From NCBI GenBank assembly GCA_019638615.1, contig JAHBTL010000002.1, positions 186,001 to 250,000 of the forward strand: a stretch of DNA of 64,000 nt, in the 5' to 3' direction. The stretch is from Chitinophagaceae bacterium. Lineage in GTDB: Bacteria; Bacteroidota; Bacteroidia; Chitinophagales; Chitinophagaceae. Below the pieces are notes generated by a model, which saw only the letters and a list, made by a program, of their open reading frames with translations, had not been told where the DNA came from and made no database searches. How positions within the stretch are numbered: position 1 is the first letter of the stretch; every line of letters starts with the position of its first letter. The position numbers and the translations under genes are program-made. Below are positions 17,869 through 25,789 of the stretch, piece by piece.

Positions 17869-18546
17869 ATGACAAAGATCGGAGCCAATATCAAAAAGAT
17901 ACGTACAACCAAAGGCTTAAGTCAGCAGGCTTTTGCCGATTTGTTTGAACTTACCCGGGGCAACATATCTTCCTACGAAGAAAACAGGGCGGAGCCCCGT
18001 ATTGAAACCGTTATCCGGATTGCCAATTATTTTGGCATACCCCTGGATCATTTTATTACCCGGCATATCACGATCAATGAAATCCTGAAGTTTAACGGCG
18101 ATAAGCTGATCGGGGAAGAAAATCATATCATTAAGCTGCATTTACGCGAAGTGCCTTTTATAAATGATAATATATACATGAAATGCTGTTACCAGGAGCT
18201 GCAGTTCAACGAATGGGATGCTTTTCCAAAACTGGTACTGCCCGAAACCAGCAATAAAAACCTGGTAGCTTTAACATTTAATAATAATATTCCTCACCAC
18301 GAATCCCTCCCCGATTACCAGATGCACGATGTGTTGATCTTTGAAGAAGTAACACAGCAGAATATTCATCTTTGTCAACATAAAATCGGCTTATATACCG
18401 GCGAAAGAGAGATGATGATAGGGAAATACGAGATGAAGCAAACTCAGGTGGAACTGGTATTGAATGATTTTAAGAAACAAAAATTTGACTTTAAAAAGCC
18501 GATGATGTTCTGGAAGCTGTTTGCGGTGTATCAGCATGTGGGATGA
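17869..18546 (+). CDS. XRE-family regulator with degenerate S24-like C-terminus
   Basis: A 225-residue DNA-binding protein. The start at ATG 17869 (MTKIGANIKKIR) is chosen over an upstream TTG because the promoter ends at 17862. Residues about 5-60 form a helix-turn-helix of the HTH_3 type (GLSQQAFADLFELTRGNISSYEENR). The C-terminal half (about 95-225) has the strand order of a LexA/CI S24 domain, including a DVLIFEEV strand, but there is no GDSM-like catalytic serine at the expected place, so self-cleavage is not predicted. It is divergent from, and shares a palindrome with, the PspA/flotillin cluster, the usual arrangement of a local repressor or activator. Confidence 0.85.
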   Translation: MTKIGANIKKIRTTKGLSQQAFADLFELTRGNISSYEENRAEPRIETVIRIANYFGIPLDHFITRHITINEILKFNGDKLIGEENHIIKLHLREVPFINDNIYMKCCYQELQFNEWDAFPKLVLPETSNKNLVALTFNNNIPHHESLPDYQMHDVLIFEEVTQQNIHLCQHKIGLYTGEREMMIGKYEMKQTQVELVLNDFKKQKFDFKKPMMFWKLFAVYQHVG

Positions 18547-18553
18547 GTTCCCT

Positions 18554-18622
18554 AACCTATAAGGTATGCCGCACGCCCCTTACTCCTAAAGGGGAATTTC
18601 AAACCCGCAAAACTTATAGGTT
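18554..18622. repeat. Hairpin repeat, copy A
   Basis: A perfect 10-bp outer stem, AACCTATAAG (18554-18563) and CTTATAGGTT (18613-18622), encloses an inner hairpin CCCCTT/AAGGGG and the word CCTAAAGGGGAAT. It lies between the convergent ends of the XRE gene and the 53-residue ORF. A related element with a compensated outer stem is at 58448-58518. Likely a bidirectional terminator or mobile hairpin. Confidence 0.65.
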
Positions 18623-18632
18623 TAGTCAGCTA

Positions 18633-18794
18633 TCAACTTCTCGGTTTCCTGGCAGGAAGCTTCGCCGTTTTCAGCATCTTATTAGCCTTCTCTAATTTTT
18701 CAGGAAACAATATTTTCCCCTGATATTTGTTAGGAGCAAGATCTATTGTTACTATTGGCGCTTTCCTGTTATTTAATTCCTGTACTTTTTTCAT
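18633..18794 (-). CDS. Small basic protein, 53 residues
   Basis: A short minus-strand ORF from ATG (18792-18794) to TGA (18633-18635). It begins MKKVQELNNRKAPIVTIDLA and ends with a Lys/Arg-rich tail (LPARKPRS). It is strongly basic, with no membrane segment or signal peptide. It starts 12 bp after the stop of the membrane-protein gene and shares its direction, so the two probably form an operon. No family recognised; coding composition and tight spacing support it being real. Confidence 0.5.
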   Translation of the reverse strand: MKKVQELNNRKAPIVTIDLAPNKYQGKILFPEKLEKANKMLKTAKLPARKPRS

Positions 18795-18806
18795 TACAGC
18801 ATAGGT

Positions 18807-19814
18807 TTAAGCAGCTTTTTGCTGTACTAAGAATTTATGCAATAAAAATAATACAAAAGGGAATGAAAAAATAACCAACCATATCATTGTATTCCTCGGC
18901 AGGATGTCATAGCAATAATTTAAGGTATATACCGAGCTCGCATAACAAATACAACACAATGCGCTTATAATATCTACCTGCTGATTTGAGTAGCGTTCTA
19001 CATGCAATTTGATATTTTCTTTCAGATCATTTTTATAGTTACTATTTTTTTGAGGAAGAAAACCTGCCAGAAGAATAAAGTTTTGCATAATATATACAGC
19101 AGAAATTCCCAGGAAAAAATATTGTACAGCCAGAAGCGCATTATAGGAAAAATATTTAGATGATTCAATATCACCCTGGTTATATACTTTATAAATATTA
19201 TCAATCGAAATTACAAACACAACAATCGTGCTCCAGATACTTAACCACAAGCGCTGCCTGTTGGAAAGGTGAATATTGGTAAAAGAATGAACAACAGAAA
19301 AAACGATAAAAGGTAAGGAAAGAATAGCGCAGGCAATTAAAAAAATGCTGTTAAACCTGAACGCCTGCAAGTCAATTAGCCAGTAAAGAAAAGAAACGGA
19401 AAGAAGCAGAGTAATCCCTTCTGTTAGTTTTGCCGTAACCTTTTCTTTATTAAAAATGGCGAAAAAAAGCAAATACATAAAAAGAAAAAAATAAGGCCAG
19501 AATCCTATATGGTTTTCAAAGTTATAGTCATATTCTCTTTTCCCCGGAAGGAATGCTATTAAGCTTGCAGCATACGCTGTAACAAACCCGCCCACAACAT
19601 TTTTCCAGTTGTCTGCAATTCTGAAACTTTCCATCAATAGTCCTGCAAATAAGGGTAGCAAGCTGTTTGCAAAAAAATGCCTTTCACTGGTAGATATCCT
19701 GTAAATAATATAGATAGTAAAAAGCAGGGCTAATATGCCCAATACAATCACAACAGGTGTCAGGTCAAATCCGGCGCTTTTGGATTTCTTTTTCCGCTTT
19801 TTCTTTATGGCCAA
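18807..19814 (-). CDS. Multi-pass membrane protein of unknown function
   Basis: A 335-residue protein with a very basic N-terminus (MAIKKKRKKKSKSAG) followed by about eight to nine hydrophobic segments, and a C-terminus ending FLLHKFLVQQKAA. There is no recognised catalytic motif or transporter signature. A 45-residue hydrophilic loop near residues 248-282 contains KNDLKENIKLHVERYSNQQ. The basic tail suggests the N-terminus stays in the cytoplasm. It is followed 12 bp later by a 53-residue basic ORF. The divergent space to the histidine kinase gene carries a multi-hairpin element. Confidence 0.75.
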   Translation of the reverse strand: MAIKKKRKKKSKSAGFDLTPVVIVLGILALLFTIYIIYRISTSERHFFANSLLPLFAGLLMESFRIADNWKNVVGGFVTAYAASLIAFLPGKREYDYNFENHIGFWPYFFLFMYLLFFAIFNKEKVTAKLTEGITLLLSVSFLYWLIDLQAFRFNSIFLIACAILSLPFIVFSVVHSFTNIHLSNRQRLWLSIWSTIVVFVISIDNIYKVYNQGDIESSKYFSYNALLAVQYFFLGISAVYIMQNFILLAGFLPQKNSNYKNDLKENIKLHVERYSNQQVDIISALCCICYASSVYTLNYCYDILPRNTMIWLVIFSFPFVLFLLHKFLVQQKAA

Positions 19815-19870
19815 TGATCAGGTTTTAGATATCTTAACCCAAAAATAAAGAAATAAGAATAGGATATATA

Positions 19871-19977
19871 AGGGGGGCATTTCAAATTTTCGCTGGTTGG
19901 TGGAGACCAACCAGGGCGTACGCCGTGTGCGGTGTCTCACCGCCCACTTCCGGCGCGAAAATTTGAAATGCACCCTT
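19871..19977. repeat. 107-bp multi-hairpin element (MITE/REP-like)
   Basis: Terminal inverted repeats of 23 bp with two mismatches (19871-19893 and 19955-19977, perfect 17-bp core GCATTTCAAATTTTCGC) enclose three internal foldbacks: CTGGTTGG/CCAACCAG (19893-19914), the palindrome GGCGTACGCC (19915-19924) and GCGGTG/CACCGC (19929-19943). GC-rich compared with its A/T-rich surroundings. It encodes nothing. It lies in the divergent intergenic region upstream of the histidine kinase. Confidence 0.75.
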
Positions 19978-20088
19978 AACGATGGTACAGTCATAAAGTG
20001 CCGTAAAAAGGCCGATATTTACCGAAGTAACAGGCTTTCTAATTATATCTTACAATCGTCAAATTTTTGATTTTTCATCAAGGTTACA

Positions 20089-22995
20089 ATGACATTCACC
20101 TTTATGAAAAAAATTTTCATCATATCAATATTGCTGCATGCTGGTTTGTGTTTTGATACCCGCGGCCAGCATATGAATATCCGCAGGTACAGTATTGAGG
20201 ATGGGCTGGTAAACAATGACGTGCTGAATATTTACCAGGATAGTTATGGGTTTATCTGGTTATGCACCCGCGGAGGGCTTAGTCGTTATGATGGCAGCCG
20301 CTTTACCAATTTTACTACGGATAACGGGCTTGCCGATGACATGATCAATGATATTGTGGAGATAGCGCCACAGGAGTTTATAATGGCACAGAATTCGGGA
20401 GGGCCGGTTTTGCTAAAAAATGACAGCCTGAAACCCTTTTCGTCCAACAAAAATATGGTGATCAACAGTTTTTATATAACCGGGAATCGCCGACTGCTGG
20501 CAGTGACCGATTTTGACGGAATAGTGGAAATGGACAGCGGGAGATTTCGCTCGTTAAAACCAAACCACCCTGATTTAGTAAGCAAAATAACGCTATTGAA
20601 CGATTCTGTATGGCTGTTACTTAAGTATGAGTCCTCCGTACAATTAATGAGTCCTTCTTTGCAACCCTTATCAGCTCCAACCTTGCTTAACGCCACAGTT
20701 GCATTTCGTGATTCCAGGGAACGTGTTTGGGTTGGCACTACGCATGGGTTGCTGTTAATGAATCGGGATACAAAACCCGGAAAGACAATATCATTGATCA
20801 ACGCTCCCGTTCCATTTAATATACCTGAGCTGTCAGAAAATTATATCAATTGCTTTACCGAGGATAGCCGTGGTAATTTTTGGATCGGAACTTTAAACGG
20901 TCTGGCAAAGATCAGCCCCGGTGGAAAGGCATCCTTTTATTCGAAAAACGATGGCTTACCTTTATCCTCTATCACTTGTATTAAAGAAGACAATCAGCAC
21001 AATATCTGGATTGGCACCAGGCAGGGGCTGGCAAAACTTTCGGCAAACAATGAATTAAGCAGTTTTTCATTGAAATCGGGCACCGCACAGGCCGGCACCG
21101 TTTTAATATTACCGCTTACCAAAAATATTTGGCGATTGTTTGATGAGAAAAATGTAACCCAATTTGATCTGCTTTCAGGAAAGGTTGCTAACAGTTTGCC
21201 CATTAGCTCATCCGGTTACAGAATGTTTAAAACGGGGATGGATGATGTACTCGTGGTCAATGGCAAAAAGGCAATGGCTTATCATTCAGCAAAAAAAGAA
21301 TTTGAAAACATCAACTGGCCGGATAAATTTTTCCATTGTGTATTAAAGATTGATCAATATCGTTTTCTTGCTGCCATCAACTATACATTATTCGTAGTAA
21401 AGCATGGTAAATGCGAAGAAAATATCAGCATTGCTGCCAATACCGGCCGCATCCACTGTATGGCAATGGATAAAAAAAATAATTTGTGGGCAGGCACCCG
21501 GGGCGATGGATTATTCAAAATCAGTCTTTCCGGGAGCAGTGATTCCATTCGGCTACAAGTTCTGGATACATTTGTGAAACGATTACCTGATCCATACATC
21601 ACGGCCATTTATGCCGGTAAAAAAAATGAATTGTGGATTGGCACCAGAATTAAAGGAGTGCTAAAACTGACTGAGCTGCCCGGAGAGAAGTATAGCATAC
21701 AACAATACGGAACAGACATGGGGCTGTCTTCAAACCTGGTTACCACTATTAATGGCGATTCATCAGGCAACATCTGGGTTGGAACCGGGCAGGGGCTCGA
21801 TAAATTGATCCTAACGGGTAAAGACCATCGGGTATTTAATTTTGGAAAATTAAACAAAGTTTTTTCAAACGGCTACGGGATTTATTGCTTAGATGATAAT
21901 TATCTATTGGCTACGAACTATTCTTCTGTGCTACGTATAAAGGATTTACAGCAAGACACCCTGCCTCCTCCGCCTGTTTATATTACCCATGCGGCGTTTG
22001 CCCCTTCCGACACTTCATCATTTCTTTATACCAGGAATTTCCGCCTGCCTTACAACAAAGGGCAGATATATTTTGAGTTCAGCTCGCCGCAATATATCAA
22101 TGAGGATTTTACAAAATACAGCTATCGCCTTCGCGGCGGTAATGATACTTCGTGGAACATTTCCGGTAAATCACACAATGTATATTTCGCAAACCTTCGT
22201 CCCGGCGACTACCTGTTTGAGGTAAGGGCTCTTGGGTTTAACGGACAGTGGGGCAGCCCTGCTGCTTACCGTTTCTCGGTCAATGCAGCTTTCTGGCAAA
22301 AATGGTGGTTCCTCGCTATTTGTATTTCCGTACTTGTCTCTTTGGTTTACTTACTCTACCGTTACCGGATACGGCAACTCCTCCGCCTGCAAAAAGTGCG
22401 CAACCGTATTGCCACCGACCTGCATGATGAAATAGGTTCCACTCTCACCAATATCAGCATCCTGTCCAACCTCAGTAAGAAAAATTTGCTGTCGCCGGAC
22501 AAGGCAGGGGATTTTCTGCAACGTATATCCGAAGAAGTATCTTCCTCATCCCAGGCGCTCGATGATATTATCTGGAGTGTGAACAGCAGCCACGATACAA
22601 TGGAAGAGACGGTAACCCGGATGCGGCGATATGCAGCAGAATTGTTTGATGCAGCCAATATCAGGTATGAGCTTCATTTGGACCCTGCATTTGAAGATAA
22701 AAAGCTGGCTATGGAACAGCGTCGCGACATTTACCTGCTGTATAAGGAAGCGGTCAATAATATTTCAAAACATGCAGAAGCCAAACAGGTATGCATAAAA
22801 CTGACTATTTCGCATGGACAACTCTTACTTTACATTAAAGACGATGGGAAAGGTTTTGATACCGGCAGTGATTTCAAACGGCATGGTTTAAAGGGGATGA
22901 AAGCAAGAGTAACCAGATGGAAAGGAAAAATAGAAATTGAATCGACCCTGCAAAAAGGTTCTGCAATAGAAATCAGGCTTCCATTGGCAAACTGA
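20089..22995 (+). CDS. Reg_prop/Y_Y_Y sensor histidine kinase
   Basis: A 968-residue one-pass sensor kinase. An N-terminal signal peptide leads into a periplasmic double beta-propeller (about 35-620) with many regulator-propeller repeats ending in 'IWIGT', then a Y_Y_Y domain (about 650-730), one membrane helix (about 740-760), a HisKA_3 dimerisation domain with phospho-acceptor His in TDLHDEIGSTLTNI (near 778), and HATPase_c (N box YKEAVNNISKHAEA, G box DDGKGFD). The start at 20089 is preferred because AAGG lies five bases upstream. It pairs with the LuxR-type response regulator 160 bp downstream. Ligand unknown: no SusC/D locus adjoins it. Confidence 0.92.
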   Translation: MTFTFMKKIFIISILLHAGLCFDTRGQHMNIRRYSIEDGLVNNDVLNIYQDSYGFIWLCTRGGLSRYDGSRFTNFTTDNGLADDMINDIVEIAPQEFIMAQNSGGPVLLKNDSLKPFSSNKNMVINSFYITGNRRLLAVTDFDGIVEMDSGRFRSLKPNHPDLVSKITLLNDSVWLLLKYESSVQLMSPSLQPLSAPTLLNATVAFRDSRERVWVGTTHGLLLMNRDTKPGKTISLINAPVPFNIPELSENYINCFTEDSRGNFWIGTLNGLAKISPGGKASFYSKNDGLPLSSITCIKEDNQHNIWIGTRQGLAKLSANNELSSFSLKSGTAQAGTVLILPLTKNIWRLFDEKNVTQFDLLSGKVANSLPISSSGYRMFKTGMDDVLVVNGKKAMAYHSAKKEFENINWPDKFFHCVLKIDQYRFLAAINYTLFVVKHGKCEENISIAANTGRIHCMAMDKKNNLWAGTRGDGLFKISLSGSSDSIRLQVLDTFVKRLPDPYITAIYAGKKNELWIGTRIKGVLKLTELPGEKYSIQQYGTDMGLSSNLVTTINGDSSGNIWVGTGQGLDKLILTGKDHRVFNFGKLNKVFSNGYGIYCLDDNYLLATNYSSVLRIKDLQQDTLPPPPVYITHAAFAPSDTSSFLYTRNFRLPYNKGQIYFEFSSPQYINEDFTKYSYRLRGGNDTSWNISGKSHNVYFANLRPGDYLFEVRALGFNGQWGSPAAYRFSVNAAFWQKWWFLAICISVLVSLVYLLYRYRIRQLLRLQKVRNRIATDLHDEIGSTLTNISILSNLSKKNLLSPDKAGDFLQRISEEVSSSSQALDDIIWSVNSSHDTMEETVTRMRRYAAELFDAANIRYELHLDPAFEDKKLAMEQRRDIYLLYKEAVNNISKHAEAKQVCIKLTISHGQLLLYIKDDGKGFDTGSDFKRHGLKGMKARVTRWKGKIEIESTLQKGSAIEIRLPLAN

Positions 22996-23155
22996 CAAAA
23001 GTTAGGTTTACGTTGAGTGATGCAGGCGCGTCATCAAAAACATATCTTCTACGAAGTTTTATTAACGCTAAACCAACTACAGCCGGTTAGTTGAAAAGCT
23101 AACTCATCCAAAGGGAGTATGTCAGGATATTAGCAATAATACTAATTTAGCGGTA

Positions 23156-23788
23156 ATGCCCATACGAATCGTCATATTTGAAGATAATGACCGCCTCCGC
23201 CAGTCGCTGGCCTACCTGTTGCAATCAGCGCAGGAGTACGAGGTGCTGGGCGATTATAGCAATTGCAAAGATGCCATAAACATTACAAGGCTTTATGAGC
23301 CGGATGTGGTATTGATGGACATTGATATGCCGGGTGAAAGTGGCATCAAAGGTGTTGCTATGGTGAAAGAAACAAGGCCGCAAACAGCGGTGATCATGTA
23401 CACCGTATTTGAAGATGAAGAAAAATTATTTCAATGTCTTTGCGCCGGTGCCAATGGCTACCTGCTGAAAAAAACAGAGCCTGAAAAAATATTTGAAGCC
23501 ATTCGTGAAGTAATGAAAGGCGGGGCACCCATGAGCCCTTCGATTGCCAAAAAAGTAATTGAAAGTTTTCAGCCTGCTAAAACTGCTAATCAGTACCAGC
23601 TTACAGAAAGAGAACTGGAAGTGCTGCAATTGCTTACCAAAGGCCATAGTACCAAGATCATTGCTGATAAATTAGACATTGCCTTTAACACAGTTCGTTC
23701 CCACCTAAAAAATATTTATTCCAAATTGCATGTGAACTGTGGCAAAGAAGCCATTGCTAAGGTACTGGCAGAGCATATTAGTTTATAA
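23156..23788 (+). CDS. NarL/LuxR-type response regulator
   Basis: A 210-residue DNA-binding response regulator. Receiver domain (about 4-120): acidic pocket EDND, phospho-acceptor Asp in VVLMDIDMPGESG (residue about 55), and conserved Lys in LLKKTEP. The C-terminal LuxR HTH (about 145-205) carries LTERELEVLQLLTKGHSTKII and FNTVRSHLKNIYSKL. It is the expected partner of the HisKA_3 kinase just upstream. Likely targets are the secreted-protein genes that follow (inference from position). Confidence 0.95.
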   Translation: MPIRIVIFEDNDRLRQSLAYLLQSAQEYEVLGDYSNCKDAINITRLYEPDVVLMDIDMPGESGIKGVAMVKETRPQTAVIMYTVFEDEEKLFQCLCAGANGYLLKKTEPEKIFEAIREVMKGGAPMSPSIAKKVIESFQPAKTANQYQLTERELEVLQLLTKGHSTKIIADKLDIAFNTVRSHLKNIYSKLHVNCGKEAIAKVLAEHISL

Positions 23789-23915
23789 TTCCCGCTATTA
23801 CTATTTTTATCTGCTACAAAAAGAGGATTGACTGTTACTCCCCCGAGAAATAATTTTGAGATGTAAATGGATTCCTTCTAAATCCTTTTATTATTTAAAC
23901 TAAAAAATTACTCAA

Positions 23916-24227
23916 ATGGAAAAGTCAACAACAACGAATGCCAAAAAATCTGAGATTAGCGCTACAACACTTTTAAACAATCTTAGAAAAAATGTTGCAA
24001 GCAGAGAACAATTGGGCGTATTATTAATGGATCATGTACTTCGGGAAGCCGCCACCGGAAAACATTTCAGGGAAGACGGTATAGCAGAGATTCCGCTTAC
24101 TGTTACCATTTATTTGCAAACGAGGGCTTTAGAATCCGATACCGTGGTTTGCGATAAAGCTTGCTGGACTAGTTTTGGCCACGAAATTTTATGCCTCCAA
24201 ACATGCCATACAGAGCATGTACAGTAA
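23916..24227 (+). CDS. Hypothetical protein with Cys-rich tail
   Basis: A 103-residue frame starting with ATG at 23916. The first part is Thr/Ser/Lys-rich (MEKSTTTNAKKSE), the middle is helical (NNLRKNVASREQLGVLLMDHVLREA), and the last 25 residues hold four cysteines (CDKACWTSFGHEILCLQTC). No signal peptide, no known domain. It precedes the DUF1579 genes in the same orientation. The Cys-rich C-terminus superficially recalls ribosomal-peptide precursors, but no modification enzyme is nearby. It may be real or a degraded gene. Confidence 0.45.
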   Translation: MEKSTTTNAKKSEISATTLLNNLRKNVASREQLGVLLMDHVLREAATGKHFREDGIAEIPLTVTIYLQTRALESDTVVCDKACWTSFGHEILCLQTCHTEHVQ

Positions 24228-24297
24228 AAGAAGGGAACGCTCATATAAATATGAAGCTGGTAGCTGCAAAACAATGAGCAAAATAAAACACGGGGTG

Positions 24298-25017
24298 ATG
24301 AAAAGATTAATCCTATCTGCAATTGTGATGCTGCCGGCTGCCAGCGCTTTGGCGCAATCTAATGGGCAAAGTACTAAAGCTCAATTTAGAGCCGGCAAGC
24401 TAAATTATTTGTCGTTCGAAAGAATGATTGAGAAAATTTCTTTTAACGGCAATGTAGCGATTGTCATGGGTGGTGAGGAAGTTAAGCCCAAGCAGAAGCA
24501 ATTGAATGCTGCTATTCCAATTATGAAAAATACATCTGATAAATATCATGCATTGTTGGCAAGGTCAACCGGATTATGGATTGGAAAGGGAACCATACAA
24601 TTTTCACCGGATGCATTACCTGTTGACGCCGGCAGCACTATTCTTGTGAATAGTATGAGCATGGGTGGCTTGTACCAGGTATCTGAATTTAGGGGAACTC
24701 CACCTTCGGGCATGGGAATGCCATGGACAGGTTTAAGAATTACAGGTTATGATACGGCAAGGAAAGTTTTTACCAGGGCAATGATTGGAGATGGGCAATC
24801 GGCAGGCAGCGTGGCTATGGAAGGTACCTGGGATGAAGCCTCGCAGTCAATTACGATGCCTTTCACAAAAAAATATCCTTCCGGCAAAGAAGAGAATCTA
24901 AAAGAAGTCTATAAAATCATAGATGAAAACACTGAAGTGCTGGAAATATATGCTGTCGACCCAAAAACGAAAAAGGAATTTAAAATGCTCAATGTGATCT
25001 GGACAAGACAGCAATAA
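24298..25017 (+). CDS. Secreted DUF1579 protein with NTF2-like fragment
   Basis: The start is set at ATG 24298 because it begins a clean signal peptide (MKRLILSAIVMLPAASALAQ); an in-frame extension to 24175 lacks one. About 239 residues. Residues about 28-62 (LSFERMIEKISFNGNVAIVM) resemble the last strands of a SnoaL/NTF2-like domain without the rest of it. The remainder (about 75-239) is DUF1579-like, with the TGYDTARKVF and EGTWDEASQSITMPF strands of that lipocalin-like beta family. Function unknown. The next gene is another DUF1579 protein, so the pair may have arisen by duplication. Confidence 0.7.
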   Translation: MKRLILSAIVMLPAASALAQSNGQSTKAQFRAGKLNYLSFERMIEKISFNGNVAIVMGGEEVKPKQKQLNAAIPIMKNTSDKYHALLARSTGLWIGKGTIQFSPDALPVDAGSTILVNSMSMGGLYQVSEFRGTPPSGMGMPWTGLRITGYDTARKVFTRAMIGDGQSAGSVAMEGTWDEASQSITMPFTKKYPSGKEENLKEVYKIIDENTEVLEIYAVDPKTKKEFKMLNVIWTRQQ

Positions 25018-25063
25018 ATTTAAACTTCAAACAACAGCTTTTCTATGAAAAAATTTTTAAAAT

Positions 25064-25708
25064 ATGAATTGCGGAAAAATTATCAATAAAATATTTACAG
25101 TGGCTGCCATATCGGTAACACTGGCAACACCATCTTTTGCTCAAACCAGTGACGACTCTCTAAAGCAAGCCGAAAGGATGAAGCAACAAATCGAACGCTC
25201 GAAAACGAATGAAAACCATCAGTTGCTTGCCAGCCTCAATGGAGAATGGTCTTTTATCGGACGCCATATACCAGGGGATACTACCCAAAAACCAATTGAA
25301 ACATTTGGTACCATAACCAGGAAAGGAATTTGGGAAAATCGATATTTTATTACGGAAACAAGCAGTGGCAAAAAAATACCAATGCCCTGGGCAAATGGAA
25401 AAGAAATGACCTACCATGATATGTACATTGAAGGATATGATAATGTAAAGCAGAAATTCTTTTTTACAACTGTAGGAAATCATTGGAGTACCGGTTACTT
25501 TACATGCGAAGGCAGTTACAACCTCACTACAAAGACACTCAGTTATGAAGGCGAATTTGAACCGGCACCCGGAATAAAAATGAAAATTCTTTGCCTGTTA
25601 AAGTTCATTAACCCAGATCATTTCAGCATCGAATGGCATCGAAGCATTGACGAGCGCAATGTAGCACGATCAGAGGCAAATTATACGCGGCTGAAAAAGG
25701 ATAAATAA
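25064..25708 (+). CDS. Secreted DUF1579 protein
   Basis: A 214-residue protein with a signal peptide ending ATPSFAQ (about residue 27), then a short helical linker (LKQAERMKQQIERSK) and a DUF1579-type beta domain: LNGEWSFIGRHIPGD, IEGYDNVKQKFFFTTVGNHWSTG, then LSYEGEFEPAPG. It should reside in the periplasm. It lies 46 bp after a related gene. Substrate or partner unknown. Confidence 0.75.
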   Translation: MNCGKIINKIFTVAAISVTLATPSFAQTSDDSLKQAERMKQQIERSKTNENHQLLASLNGEWSFIGRHIPGDTTQKPIETFGTITRKGIWENRYFITETSSGKKIPMPWANGKEMTYHDMYIEGYDNVKQKFFFTTVGNHWSTGYFTCEGSYNLTTKTLSYEGEFEPAPGIKMKILCLLKFINPDHFSIEWHRSIDERNVARSEANYTRLKKDK

Positions 25709-25789
25709 ATGGCGTTTGAAGTTTATTAGGAGGCGGAAACTGGAACTGGAGGGGTAACGATTCTTCAATACAAAATGTAAACACAAAAA

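Noticed and set aside
23916-24227. Lanthipeptide-type precursor
   Set aside because: No modifying enzyme, protease or exporter gene in the surrounding region; only the Cys-rich tail supports it.
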